DNA from: Tilletiaria anomala UBC 951 | Taxonomy: Eukaryota > Basidiomycota > Exobasidiomycetes > Georgefischeriales > Tilletiariaceae | NCBI RefSeq assembly: GCF_000711695.1 | Contig: NW_013547021.1 | Coordinates: 310,001 to 374,000 of the forward strand | Reading direction: 5' to 3' | Length of the DNA: 64,000 bases | Part shown: positions 34,695 to 45,617 of the stretch, piece after piece | How the letters are laid out: each line of letters begins with the position of its first letter | Numbering within the stretch: position 1 is the first letter of the stretch | Made by a program: the position numbers and the translations under genes | Notes under the pieces: generated by a model | Seen by the model: the letters and a program-made list of their open reading frames with translations, nothing else | What the model was told of the DNA's origin: nothing | The model's database searches: none

Positions 34695-35351
34695 GCTGCG
34701 CAGCTAGCATCCTTGCGCTTGTGATAGCAAAGTCGAACGCAACCGCCGAAAGGAAATTGTATGCATCCCGAAGTGACCGATTCCAATTCATAGCTTCCAT
34801 TCGTCCGCAGTTAGCAAGTTTGTTCCGCTGAAACAGTTATCACTCAAGCATCCAGCATTGTACTTTAGCAACACACTATTTGAATTCACCAGCTCGTCCC
34901 AAGTCAACAAGAACTTTCCCTCTCATATGCCAGTCAGTTGCGTGTTTCGTGCCATAGATTGTTGGTCGACATGAACCGCAAAGGTCTACTTTACAAGGTG
35001 TTGCGAAGGGCGGGAGTAGTCGGAATGTGTCGAGAAGTAACCTGTCCGCGTTGGGTGCGGATGCAGAGATCTTTAAAGTCGTCGCGGCGATAGGGTGTCC
35101 GAGGTGGGTGAATTGCATGGGTAGCAAGGTCGTTGATGGTGCATAGTTGGCCTGCGGCAGCCCCGCCCGTCCATATGGTCAAGCTGAAACTGTGAATCTA
35201 CACGCCCGGCTCAGAGTTCTTCCACCAATCGTAGCCCCTTTGGCCACGACGCCTCCGATATTTACAAACCGATTCCAGGCGGGAGATGGCATCCGACAAA
35301 ATGCGAGTAAAAGGCAAGGGTGAATTGAATGCTGAGCGGTCCGGACTACAT
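34695..35351. other. Convergent spacer before RPP1
   Basis: A 657-bp region between the 3' ends of the SigF-like gene and RPP1. No frame with recognisable content; a minus-strand frame of 83 codons at 34876-35127 has no known domain. Confidence 0.45.
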
Positions 35352-36039
35352 TTAGTCAAACAGCCCGAATCCCATGTCGTCGTCGGACTCCTCCTTCTCC
35401 TCCTCCTTCTTCTCCTCCTTCTTCTCCTCGGCGGCAGCTGCCGGTGCGCCAGCAGCAGCAGCGCCAGCACCGACCGGGGCGGCAGCGCCACCGGCACCAA
35501 CGTTTGAGAGCAACTCCTTGACGTTCTTGCCCTCGAGCGCCTTGGCGAGCAGGTTGGCCCAGATTGGCTCGAGCTCGACCTTGGCAGCGGTGGTCAGCTG
35601 GGTGATCTTCTCACCCTGAGAGTACAACGGACGGAATATGATTGGCGAATTAGTAAGACTGGTTTGCGCGTTCTAGCATTGCGAGCACCCATGGCGACGA
35701 AAACACCCATAACTCAAGCTTCGATGCGTGACCAAACTCGATCCCATGCCATTCTCCCTCGAGGGCCTACGCCAAGATCTCGAGCCATGCAGCGAGCTTT
35801 CTTGTGTGTTAATGTCGTGCTGCTTTCCCGCAAAAGTGCGCTGCCGGCTTTTCATTGCTACTGGCATCCCTTTCGTTCTTCTCAGCCCTCTTCATTGTTC
35901 CCGCCCCCTGCCTTCCACTGAGCTCCTCCCCACTACTACCTGGGGAAGCCTTGACAACGTCGATACTCACGGTGATCTCAATCTCCTCATCTGCCAGAAT
36001 GAGGGCGGCGTAGGTAGCGGCGAGCTCTGCGGAAGCCAT
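35352..36039 (-). CDS. RPP1: 60S acidic ribosomal protein P1
   Basis: Ribosomal stalk protein that pairs with P2 and recruits elongation factors to the GTPase centre. Two exons (36039-35971 and 35615-35352) give 110 aa. Exon 1 is [20 protein letters not shown] plus EIT; exon 2 starts [19 protein letters not shown] and ends with the invariant stalk tail [13 protein letters not shown] after an Ala/Gly hinge and a Lys/Glu run. The P1 identity (not P2) follows from the N-terminal MASAELACTYAALIL-type signature. The 355-nt intron is by far the longest in the window; I found no box C/D pair in it. The start lies 560 bp from the divergent COX17 gene. Confidence 0.95.
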
Positions 36040-36599
36040 TGTGACGACGTTTGCTTGATGATGATCCTTCAAACAATTGCTGGGGATGGAATTGATGTGA
36101 CAGTAGCTCGAATTGCTACAGCGTGAGAAGTACGTTGCGAGTGACAGCACGGCGGGTCACGAAGGTGAGCTGTAGAAAGGTGCATGCAGGTGGGCGCAAG
36201 GACTGCGGCACGTGAAGCCCTTTCAGTCCGGGGGGAGTCCCGGGTTACATAGGGGCCTCTTCACGGCACCTTACATTCGAGTAGGGTTAGGTGCTAGGTC
36301 TGGTTGTTCAGAACTAAATACTTGAACTACGATCATCCGGTTTGCTCCTAGCTTACTAGTGGCATTATGCTGCTTGTGCCTTCCGCCGGTTACATGCTTT
36401 TTTGGTCACGACTCACTCCAGGACTATTGAATCTAAAGCGCCGATCGAACGTAGATAAGTTTCTCCATTCGCCTTTTGCAGGTCTCGCATCTGCGATCTG
36501 GTTGTTCGAATGGACCACATGTGCCTGTAGCAAGGGAATGCGCGTAAAAGGTGACATCTAGGCTGCACAGGCTTCACACTCTTCGAAAGCTACGGCAAC
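36040..36599. promoter_or_regulatory. Divergent promoter region RPP1 / COX17
   Basis: A 560-bp region between two divergent housekeeping genes. It carries a GC-rich tract (36225-36245) with GGGGGGAGTCCCGGG and otherwise no reading frame of note. Core promoter elements were not identified with confidence. Confidence 0.45.
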
Positions 36600-36932
36600 A
36601 TGGCGGCACAAGTAGAATCTCTGTCCTCCTCGCGGGCTATAACCGTCAGCAACCCTGACACCTCATCGAAGCATGTCTCGCCGCTGAATCCAAAGGGAAT
36701 TAAGCCGTGAGTGTTAGCCAGCGGTCGTGACGGTTCATGAAGCTGACGCGCGATTTGTGGCAACCCCTTTCTTTTCAGTTGTTGCGCTTGCCCAGAAACG
36801 AAGGCCGCGCGTGATGATTGCTTCTTCAACTTTGGCCACAGCGTCGAGGAGCACGGAGAGTCAGCGAAGAAATGCGAAGAGCTCGTGCGGCGGCATCGCG
36901 AGTGCATGGCCAGCCTCGGGTTCAAGATCTGA
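36600..36932 (+). CDS. COX17: Cytochrome c oxidase copper chaperone Cox17
   Basis: A small split gene: exons 36600-36706 and 36779-36932 (72-nt intron, CC|GTGAGT..TTTCAG|T) give 86 aa. After a 35-residue Ser-rich leader comes [16 protein letters not shown], then C-x9-C in [13 protein letters not shown], ending GFKI. The CCxC copper site and the twin CX9C fold are exactly those of Cox17, the intermembrane-space protein that hands copper to Sco1 and Cox11 for cytochrome c oxidase. Both exons are short, so no single frame reveals it; the intron falls directly before the CCxC motif. The leader is about 13 residues longer than in yeast. Divergent from RPP1, convergent with THG1. Confidence 0.93.
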
Positions 36933-37142
36933 GCCGGCTGTGCCCGGTCCGACCATCTTTATGATCAATTGCTCTCTCAAATGATCATGCTAAAGCTGTC
37001 ACCACTCTTGCCGTCAATCTCCAAACGAGCGTTTTCGATTTGCCCGCGACTATTTGCCTACTGATACAGCTGCCAGCATCACTATTGTACAACATGTCCA
37101 AGCATTGCAATCAACCCTCGTTCCTGTGCCCAGCTTGGTATC

Positions 37143-38373
37143 CTAGTCTAGAAGTCCGAACGCAGTTACGTTTGGATCTAATCGCAGAGGGTCAGACCAT
37201 GGTTCCGACAATAAAGCAGTTGAGGACGGTGATGCTGCAGTTGCAGGCACGCCTTGAGGCGCCTTCCAAAAAGCGTCGCCGATGATATCGACGTGCATGG
37301 TTCGGAGTTCTTTCTTGACTTTCGCAGAGGGCGACGCGTTCCAATTGGCCTTGGGCCGTACCTGGTCGTCAGAGGGGCGTGTGCTTTCGATCGCCTTCGC
37401 CTCTGCAATGGCATGGTCTCGAGTGGGAGCCTTAGGCGCCCATAGGATTGTTGTGCCCTTGCGGAACATCGGCGGCAGCTTATCATAATTGATGCCAAAA
37501 CGGGCATGCAGAATCTCGTTTTTGTCACCCGAGACGGTACCCTAGAGGAGAGCCTTGCGACATCAGCGATGAACAACTCCGAACTGCTTCGCTTTCAACA
37601 TACCTGTAGGGTCTCGTGCGCTTGTGTTTCCGTCTGGCTACCTTCTTGAATGAGTGCCCAGAATGTGGTGTTATATAGGTTGTTGATGTGGGCTGAAGGG
37701 GCAAGCATGCTCAGCTCAATGTCAGACAACAATATTTTTCGGTCAGAAATTCTCACTATCCACTTGCCGCCAGGCATAGTAATCCCGCACCTCTTGAATG
37801 CCAGGATATACCACAAGACGCCCATCGAAGGAGGGTAGCTGCAGCATCGGGTTGTCAGGAAAGTATTTGCTCCAGTTGAAGACATAGCCGGCGGTGAACA
37901 TAGAGACGATGTGGGTCACGATTTTGCTGCATGATCAACACCATCAACCGTCAGACCTGTGTGTATGGAGCATATCATTTCTGTCCTTTACATACCTTTC
38001 TCTTCGATTGTAGAGCGTGCATTGCCGTTTCAGCAGGAAGCTGTATTCGTCACTCTCGCCAAAGGCCAAAACCACCTCGCCTTTCAGCTCTTGCATCACG
38101 TGTCGCGCAGCATGGTTCATGAGCTCCAGCGCTGGAGCATCATTGGGCTTGGCAAATCCATGAGCTACAGAAAATCTGTCACATGTTCATAGCTAGTATC
38201 AGCGGGGACGGGCAGTGGATATAGCACGTGGTTAATGCAAACATTGGAGACGAAAATAATGTAACGCACTTGTGGAAGCCTTTACCGTCAATGCGTACTA
38301 CCATGAACACATTTGGAAGAATCGGGTCCGGCAGCTCGAAGCTGCGCACATACGCATACTTTGAGCCCGCCAT
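37143..38373 (-). CDS. THG1: tRNA-His guanylyltransferase
   Basis: Adds the G-1 nucleotide to the 5' end of tRNA-His by 3'-5' polymerisation, essential for histidyl-tRNA synthetase recognition. Five exons (38373-38270, 38175-37996, 37926-37757, 37692-37604, 37541-37143; introns 94, 69, 64 and 62 nt) give 313 aa. Visible motifs are MAGSKYAYVRSFE at the start, VVRIDGKGFHKFS with a metal-binding Asp, LAFGESDEYSFLL with the second carboxylate, FPDNPMLQLPSFDGRLV, DYYAWRQ joined by splicing to DTHINNLYNTTFW, and LPPMFRKGTTILW. These are diagnostic of Thg1. The start matches the family; an in-frame Met 12 codons upstream is less likely. The C terminus extends about 35 residues beyond yeast, with no domain. 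Confidence 0.95.
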
Positions 38374-38797
38374 GTTGCGTTTGCAAGCTACATTACCACA
38401 TGTAGCCAAGGATCTTTAGATGAATGTGTTAGTTATGGCAGCCTTCTGCAAAAGTGAGACGAGATGTGGGTCCATGTCTTGAAGTTCGATCGCTATTTTA
38501 CAACCGCGCCGTGCTTCCGCTGCTCTGGCTACGGCTCACGCGCTCACCGCTGACGGCTGCAGTGATGATGAGTCCATTGGCTGTGTGCACTGTGCATTGA
38601 CCAACCAAGGACTGCCATCGTGGCTGCGCACACCGACCCATAGCGTGCGCCATGCCATACTCTCAGTAACCGGGACCGGACCATAAACTTGCCTCAGCAG
38701 AGGGTGGGCAACCCGAGGCTTGTTTGCGAGAGGAGCTGCATTGCGGAGTTCGGCGTCCACGAGAGCGCGGCCCACATGGCACCTCAAGCCTGCCAGG
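38374..38797. promoter_or_regulatory. Divergent promoter region THG1 / ATG6
   Basis: A 424-bp spacer between divergently transcribed THG1 and ATG6, so both promoters should lie here. No specific element recognised. Confidence 0.45.
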
Positions 38798-40662
38798 ATG
38801 CCAAGTTCCAAGTTTCACTGCGAGCGCTGCGAGAAGGAGCTGTCACTATCTGCTTCCCTCTCCAACGCGATCAGTACATTTGACAATGCACTGTCTTCGT
38901 CAGGGTCCGGCTCTTCTCCGACGGGGAGCGCCCGTTTCGACACCAGCAGCGCACTTGTCGCTACCGGAATCACCGGCCTTCTAGGTGTCTCGACATACCA
39001 TCTCGTTCCCATTCCGCAAGGCAATAGCTGCACCGACCAGCCGAGCCTGAGTCCACGGCAGAGAGAAAAGAGCAAGGCTTTTCCTCCAGAGCGGCTGCGT
39101 GATGGTGAATCTGCAAGGGCGACAGGGGATACGTCTGGAATGGAGCAGAACCAAAGAACCCATGAAAGCGATTCCAAGCCACGGGCAAACTCCCTCACAG
39201 CAAATCTCGCAGTGCGGTTCAAGTTACTGGACCTGCTCAACTCGCACAACCCTCCAGAGCCTACTCCAGCTGTTGACCCTCCGGATCCTTGGCGAAAGGG
39301 TTCACAAAGTAGTGGTCGGGAGCACGAGGCCGAAACTGTAAACGGGAAAAGCGACGACGACGTACTTAGAAGAGCAGGTAATCGCAAGATCCATCATCCT
39401 CTTTGCAGGGAATGCACGGACCAATTGTTGGAGTTGATGGCGGCTGAGACGACCTTATTACGCAAGGAGAGGGATGCATTCCAGCATTTCGACTTGGTCA
39501 TGTCCCAGTATGAGCAACACCAGTCCGAGGTCGGAGTGGAGGATTTGGAGGAATTGAAGAAAGAGATCAAGTCGCTGAGGGACCAAGAAGAGGAAGCTCG
39601 GCGTGCGCTGTACGCAAGTGAAAAGGAGCGGGCGGAGGTTGAAAAGGAACTGGAGCAAATTGCAGAGGAAGAGAAAGCGCTCGAAGCTGAAGAGAACGAG
39701 TGAGTCCGGTCGGCTCGACGTGTACATACCCACTCGCCGATTGTTGAAGGAAGCTGTTGCTCCCTTGAGCTTCTGGGTCCGCTACAACGAAGCAAACCTA
39801 CAGCTCAACGAGCTTCAGGGAGAAGCTTCTTCTCTGGAGCAGACGATCGCGCTGGACACTGCGTTGCTCGACAGATTGCGGCGAACAAATGTGTACAATG
39901 ATGCTTTCTCGATAGGCCACGATGCCGGGTTCGCAACAATCAACGGACTGCGTCTGGGAAGAAGCAGCTCGGTGAATGTCGACTGGGCCGAGATTAATGC
40001 TGCGTGGGGGCAAGTCGTCTTGCTGCTTGACACGCTGGCTCGAAAGTGCGGCCTTCAGTTCAAAGGGTGAGCCCACGCTCGCAGATGACTGTTTTACAAG
40101 CCTGCAAATCTTAAGGATAGGCAAATTGACGTCTTGGCTTGTCTTCTCAGGTACAAACTCCATCCCAAAGGATCCTTCTCGTCCATCGAGAGGCTCAGCA
40201 CCAACTCGACCGCAAGTGGCAGCGGCAGCGCCGCCGGAAACATACGAGGAGACATTTATGAGCTGTACTACTCGAACGCCTGGTCGGTTGACACGCTCTT
40301 TTCTGGTCGAGGCAGGAGCTTCGACCGCGGCATGGAGGCGTTCATGGAATGCCTGAGGCAGATGATGGAATTCGCCAGTGCGCGGGACGACCCTCCCAGG
40401 TTTCCCCACACGTGAGTCTCCACTCCGATCGGTACGCGAGGGATAGTCTGAATGTTGACTTTTATCCCTTTCACTCGGGTGCGCATGCGTGTGTTGGTGA
40501 AGCATCAACAAGGACAAAATTGGCGAAGTGTCGATCAAGCGTAGCGGCAGCGAGGAGTCGTGGACGCGTGCACTACGACATGTGCTCTTGACCCTGAAGC
40601 TGCTAATGAGCTGGGTGGTCAATGACTCGGAAGATAGCGAAGAAACGAATCGCTCAGATTGA
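38798..40662 (+). CDS. ATG6: Beclin-1/Atg6 (Vps30) subunit of the autophagy PI3-kinase complex
   Basis: Subunit of the Vps34 phosphatidylinositol 3-kinase complexes for autophagosome formation and vacuolar sorting. Four exons (38798-39699, 39770-40066, 40151-40411, 40503-40662; introns 70, 84, 91 nt) give 539 aa. It starts with a Cys pair ([10 protein letters not shown], residues 8 and 11) as in other Atg6 proteins, then a disordered Ser/Pro region. A second cysteine pair in HPLCREC precedes a coiled coil at about residues 205-325 ([40 protein letters not shown]) and [15 protein letters not shown]. The C-terminal evolutionarily conserved domain has [41 protein letters not shown] and, in exon 4, [10 protein letters not shown] followed by [20 protein letters not shown]. 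The start was chosen for the FHC..C motif; an upstream in-frame Met at 38720 is unlikely. Confidence 0.93.
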
Positions 40663-42033
40663 TTGAGCAGCTGCGAGAAAGAATATGATGTTGTATGCCT
40701 GCCTTTTGTATTCTTCCCTCCCCACGATGTGTTGGGCATAAACTACACTGACAAATACCAGTATACTCCGTTCTCTTGCACCCTGCTGGCTTTCATACAT
40801 ATGTCCTTCAACCAGTGTGGAGCGGAACCTTTTACGTGCACGACGTCAGGACGAAGGGATGACCAGTTTTAGGTTCTCGATGGCTACAAGTTGTGGCGAC
40901 GGCAAAACCGACTGAGTCAATGCCTACCACAAAACTGCGAGCAACCGGCTAAGCAGCGCGAGAAGAGAGAGAGAGAATGCAGATGCGACGGTGGATAAGG
41001 GCCCAGATGCGTTGGAGCTTTGACGGTCTGTCTCATGCAGCTGACCAGCATTTGAACATGAAGTCGGTGCGCTCGCGACGAAAATCAGTACCAACGAGAT
41101 GCGACGCGCTTGCTCGATGCTAGCGTTTGATCGACCTTATCGATCAGGCGCATATGGGCTCATGCTTCAACCACTTCGTTGCGCCTGTGTATATACATAT
41201 ATGTAGTGCGTGCACATCTCGGTCATCGAGATGAGGATGCAGCCTTGTGTACCATCCATAATCTGATGGGATGCGTGGGGATCGCAGCGACATATCTGAT
41301 GGACGATTGGGGACTGCCGCATTCCTCTTCTCGGATCCCACACTCGCAAACGAAGAGGCGGCAAGGGCGCTTGACCACAACTGCGATGTCTCCTATGTAT
41401 GACCAGAAGGTAGATTTGAGAGTGGCATTCTTAAGTGTGCGTGTGCCATCTCTGCCTTGTTTCATGCCGGGCTCGTTGCGCCCTTTGCTGTGGGCCTGGC
41501 GTCAGACTGGGCACTGGTTGCGTACGGGACGGGGATACGCGTCGCGTTACATATACTGATTGAGAACCTACTCTATACGTTCTCTCTCGTGCTAGGTGTC
41601 TGTTGGCGGCGCGTGAGCGCGTAACGAAAACGCGTCGCCCGCCCTGTGCGACTGGCGCTGCTCTGTGCTGCCGTGCCAACTGCGTGCCCTTTCTCTCCGC
41701 CAGGCGTTCGCAGGCGCGTGTATTATGTTCGCTGCTGCACTGAGAATGACCTATTTAACCTCTTTCATCCCTCTCTTTTCATCCAATCGTCCCCCTCCCC
41801 CCTTTCCCTCAATCACAAGGCCCAACCATCTATAACGCACAATACCTTGCATGCCTTGTCGTCTGACATCAATCGCATTCACAGCAGATCTCCCACCTAC
41901 TGCTGAATTCAAGTAGACGCCTCGCCATCGAGAAATCACGCCTGCTTTTCGCCTCGATCCCGCATCTCAACACGTCCACGCGTCACACATCCAGACGCGT
42001 ATCTTTCGCTTCTTCTCCCTCCTTCCCTCCATC
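40663..42033. other. Intergenic region with RNR2 promoter
   Basis: About 1.4 kb between two plus-strand genes. The left part holds nothing recognisable. The right 500 bp hold four ACGCGT hexamers, a CT-rich stretch at 41760-41815 and the probable RNR2 5' UTR. Confidence 0.5.
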
Positions 42034-42454
42034 ATGTCATCCGTCGTCGCTCAGCCGCACGATACACCTTCGAAAAAGGTCGCACACGGCCTTGCCAGCA
42101 TGGATGTCAACTCGCCCGTCAAGAAGGGCACGAAGGACATCTTTGCCAATGCATCCTTTCTCGCAGACGCAAAGTCTGCCGACATGGCCGCGACTAGCGC
42201 TAAGAAGACAGTACTCGACGTAAGCAGCAAAAAGTCCGCAGCCGATGAGACGGCCAAAATCAACGCCCTATCCTCGCACCCGCTCGATACGATGGAGAAC
42301 CGCTTTGTAGGCGAGGTAGACCTTCCAGAGGAGGAGGAGCCGCTGCTCATCGAGAGCTCGCGTCGCTTTGTCCTTTTCCCCATCCGCTTCCACGAGGTAA
42401 GTTGGCCCGCAGATCCGACTCCGACGCGTCGGGATAGCCCACTCAAGGACGCGT
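41537..42454 (+). promoter_or_regulatory. Cluster of six ACGCGT (MluI cell-cycle box) sites around RNR2
   Basis: ACGCGT at 41537, 41630, 41978 and 41995 upstream of the start, and at 42424 and 42449 inside the first intron; the 42424 copy lies in the 10-bp palindrome CGACGCGTCG. ACGCGT is the site of the MBF (Mbp1/Swi6) G1-S factor in yeasts, and ribonucleotide reductase genes are classic targets. Whether MBF acts here is inference. Confidence 0.6.
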
Positions 42455-43575
42455 CAGAGGCGACACCTGCTCTTCCCTTGAGGTTATATTTGGTGGCGAT
42501 ATAGGTGAGCTTACGTATCCACTTTGCATCATGCAGATCTGGCAAATGTACAAGAAGGCAGAAGCATCCTTCTGGACCGCCGAGGAGATCGACCTCTCAA
42601 AAGACATGCACGACTGGGACAACAAGCTCAACGACAACGAGCGTCATTTCGTCTCGCACGTGCTCGCCTTTTTTGCTGCCTCGGATGGTATTGTCAACGA
42701 GAACCTTGTGGAACGATTCAGTAGCGAGGTGCAAGCTGCGGAAGCGAGATGCTTCTACGGGTTCCAGATCATGATGTGAGCACGTGCTGGCAAGCTGTTT
42801 TGCTCTGTAGCCCCGTGGATGCAAGTGCAGACCACTCACGCTTCTTCCCTTTTCTTGCGGCCTGTGCAGGGAAAACATTCACTCTGAGACTTACTCGCTG
42901 CTCATCGACACCTATATCCGCGATCCCACTGAGCGAGAGTTCCTCTTTGACGCGATCGAGACGATCCCGGTCGTCAAGCAAAAAGCAGACTGGGCGTTGC
43001 GGTGGATCTCAGACCGAAGCGCGTCCTTCTCTGAACGTCTCGTCGCATTTGCCGCCGTCGAGGGCATTTTCTTCTCTGGCTCGTTCGCGTCGATCTTCTG
43101 GCTCAAGAAGCGCGGCCTCATGCCTGGCCTGACCTTCTCCAATGAGCTGATCAGCCGCGACGAGGGGCTGCACACCGACTTTGCCTGCCTGCTCTTCAGC
43201 CACCTTAAGAAGCGGGCACACCCGGACACAGTACTCAAAATTATCACTGAGGCCGTCTCGATCGAGCAGTCGTTCCTGAGCGACGCGCTGCCCGTTGCGC
43301 TGATCGGCATGAACGCCAAGCTGATGTGCCAGTACATTGAGTTCGTCGCCGACCGCCTGCTCGTAGCGCTCGGCAACCCCAAGCACTACAACTCGATAAA
43401 CCCATTCGACTTTATGGAGAACATCTCGCTCCAAGGCAAGACCAACTTCTTCGAGAAGAAGGTCGCGGAATACGCAAAGGCCGGTGTCGCACGCAAGGAC
43501 CGCGTCGAGGGCGACAACGCCGACACGGGTGTCCAGCAAGGCGTTCACGACTTTTCCCTCGAAGAGGACTTCTGA
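42034..43575 (+). CDS. RNR2: Ribonucleotide reductase small subunit (R2)
   Basis: Supplies the diferric tyrosyl radical for reduction of ribonucleotides to dNTPs. Three exons (42034-42396, 42537-42775, 42870-43575; introns 140 and 94 nt) give 435 aa. Diagnostic features are [39 protein letters not shown], and [12 protein letters not shown] joined by splicing to [11 protein letters not shown], giving the E-x2-H-x3-Y iron/radical site. Then come [33 protein letters not shown] and the C-terminal FSLEEDF that docks to the large subunit. The iron ligands and radical Tyr are all present, so this is a catalytic R2 rather than a yeast Rnr4-type partner. The N-terminal 90 residues are a variable, Lys/Ala/Ser-rich extension. 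Regulation by G1-S transcription is suggested by the ACGCGT cluster upstream and in intron 1. Confidence 0.96.
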
Positions 43576-44599
43576 GCATGCGCAGCGCATACACTCCCTG
43601 CCTCTCGTTTTGTTCGAGATCACTCCGTCACGTTGCCGCCTTATACGCAGACACCCGCAGACACTACCACGACGCACCCTGTTCCGTGGATGTACAGCCT
43701 TTGTTATATAAAGATGATCCACTCCTATCACTAGCACCACCGCGAACAGTTTCACATGAACCATCTGTACTATAGTTGCTTCCTGCAAATCATCCCTCGA
43801 CGTCTATTGTCGGCAATGCCCGACGGATTTGTTGTTTCTCTGTATGCGCGTTTGGGGGGGTTGCCCAGATACCTACCGTTGAACTGTTGGCGTTATGCCT
43901 CGTTCAGTTGCATACATGGGCAGCGCGTCCGCGTTCACCAGTTCAGCGCTTTTGAGGCACATGGCTTTGACAAGGGCGAGGTGAAGTGCAATCGGATGGC
44001 ACACCATGCAATGAAGTAAAGACTTGAAATGGAAACCGAAGCGGATACGAAACTACAGCATGCGTATACAGACAATATTGTTGCGGAAGCGGGTAGAAGG
44101 ACGCTGCACTGCCCTGCACTGCATTGGTATCTGCGATTGGTACCAACGGAATGAAAGCTGTATAGCGCCCAAGACCCGACCACAAGCAGCGGCGATGCGG
44201 GTAATCCCGTTCCACAGCTTTTCGGAGCAAAAGAGGGACATCATGCGTTTGATGTATGGAGAAAGAAAGGAAGCAAGAAAGAAAGAAAGAAAAAAGTATA
44301 AAGATCGTCCGCGGTGATGGGGAGCATATGCCGAGGGAAGCGAGATGAAACGGTATCGTGTGAATGAGCTGATCGATGCCTAGGTGGGTTCAAGCTTGTG
44401 TACCGTCTAAATGGTGTGGCGCCAGCGTCAGGGACCGAGATGCCTTGAACGGGAAGAGCCAAGAGACGGACCACCAACGACCGGCGCGGGTGACCTTGCC
44501 GAATAGGGAGAGCGCGAAGGCTGATGCAGAATGACGTCCTCACGCCCTGATGCGAGTCAATCACTACAAGGGTCGTGGGGACGGTCGAGCAAAAACTGC
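43576..44599. other. Convergent spacer between RNR2 and expansin-like gene
   Basis: About 1 kb; no conserved frame. Contains a GAAA microsatellite at 44261-44296. Should hold both 3' UTRs. Confidence 0.45.
44261..44296. repeat. GAAA-type microsatellite
   Basis: Imperfect run of GAAA units over 36 bp, with GGAAGCAA interruption. A simple sequence repeat in non-coding DNA. Confidence 0.8.
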
Positions 44600-45617
44600 T
44601 TAGTGCGCCTGCTGGGCCATTTTACCGTATGCGTCGAGAATGTTGTTGAGGTACATGATGTTCTTGTCTGCCTTGCGATAGCTCTCCGCGGCCGCGGCGG
44701 CAGAGCGCGACGCGGACGCCTCGCTCTCTGACTTGGACTTGGCGACCGACGCACGTGACTTGGACGCCAAGACGGACAAGCGCGACGCAGCGGCGCTGAC
44801 GGACGAGCGCGATGCAGCGGCACTGGCAGATGCGCGCGACTTGGACGCCAAGAGAGACGAGCGTGAGGCAGCGGCGCTCGCAGAGGCGCGCGAGGCAGCA
44901 GCGCTGGCGCGCGAGGCAGCGTCGTCGGACGAGCTCGATGAGGTTGATTCTTTCCGGTTGCCGTCGTTGCCGCTAATGGCGTGCACGACGTTTTTGACGA
45001 CGTCCCCGCCGTACGTCCAGGATATGGGCATCTTGCCGACACTCTGAGGAGCAAAAAAGTCGAAAAGCGCCGGCGACATGTCCAAGTCGCATGCACTGCC
45101 GCAGTTTCCGCCGCCTAATCAAGGAGGTAAGGGAGATTGCACGATCAGCTCCTTCCTCTTTGCTAACGCGCGAGAGACAGGGGAAAGAAGTGTACCTACC
45201 AGTCGGGCAGGCATCGACAATCCTAGCTGTGTGCGACTTGCCGTTGGCCGTGATGGTGATTACACTGTTGCAGCCAGAAAACCTCTGGTTGAGGTTGCCC
45301 CAGGCAGGCTGGGCAAGTGCGACAGTGTAGGCGTTGTTGCTGAGCATCGAGCCGCAGGCGCCTGCGTTGCCCGTCTCGGTGTTGTACCACGTCCCATGGC
45401 CCGAGCACTCGCCGCCGCGCTTGAAGAGCTGCAGCATCCCTGCGACGTCCGTCACATTTTTCACGGCGGACATAGAGGCGCGCTCGGCGAGCTTGGCGTG
45501 GTGCCTGCGTGCCGCGTCCAGGCCTTGGGCGGGAGAAGCATGCTTGCTGGACGAGAGGCTGGCCTCCGACAGCGAGATGCTGACGGCAAGCAGCGTGAGT
45601 GCTGCTGTGATCTTCAT
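44600..45617 (-). CDS. Secreted expansin-like (RlpA-like double-psi beta-barrel) protein with Ser/Ala repeat tail
   Basis: Two exons (45617-45200 and 45114-44600; 85-nt intron) give 310 aa. A signal peptide MKITAALTLLAVSISLSEA is followed by a 60-residue linker and a barwin/expansin-like barrel: GHGTWYNTETGNAGACG, NNAYTVALAQPAW, CNSVITITANGKSHTARIVDACP and, after splicing, TGGGNCGSACDLDMSPALFDFFA. The DACP and DLS/DLDMSP.AF motifs with paired cysteines are typical of fungal expansin-like and loosenin proteins that loosen wall polysaccharides without hydrolysis. The tail of about 130 residues is made of Ser/Ala/Arg units (ASASAAASRSS, LLASKSRAS) encoded by imperfect tandem DNA repeats. It has no GPI signal. 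The tail could be heavily O-mannosylated, serving as a wall-exposed stalk; that is inference. The Met at 45617 starts the signal peptide; an upstream in-frame Met (45677) would bury it. Confidence 0.85.

Noticed and set aside
35375-35435. CTCCTCCTTCTT pyrimidine repeat.
   Set aside because: It is the coding sequence of the Lys/Glu run before the conserved RPP1 tail.
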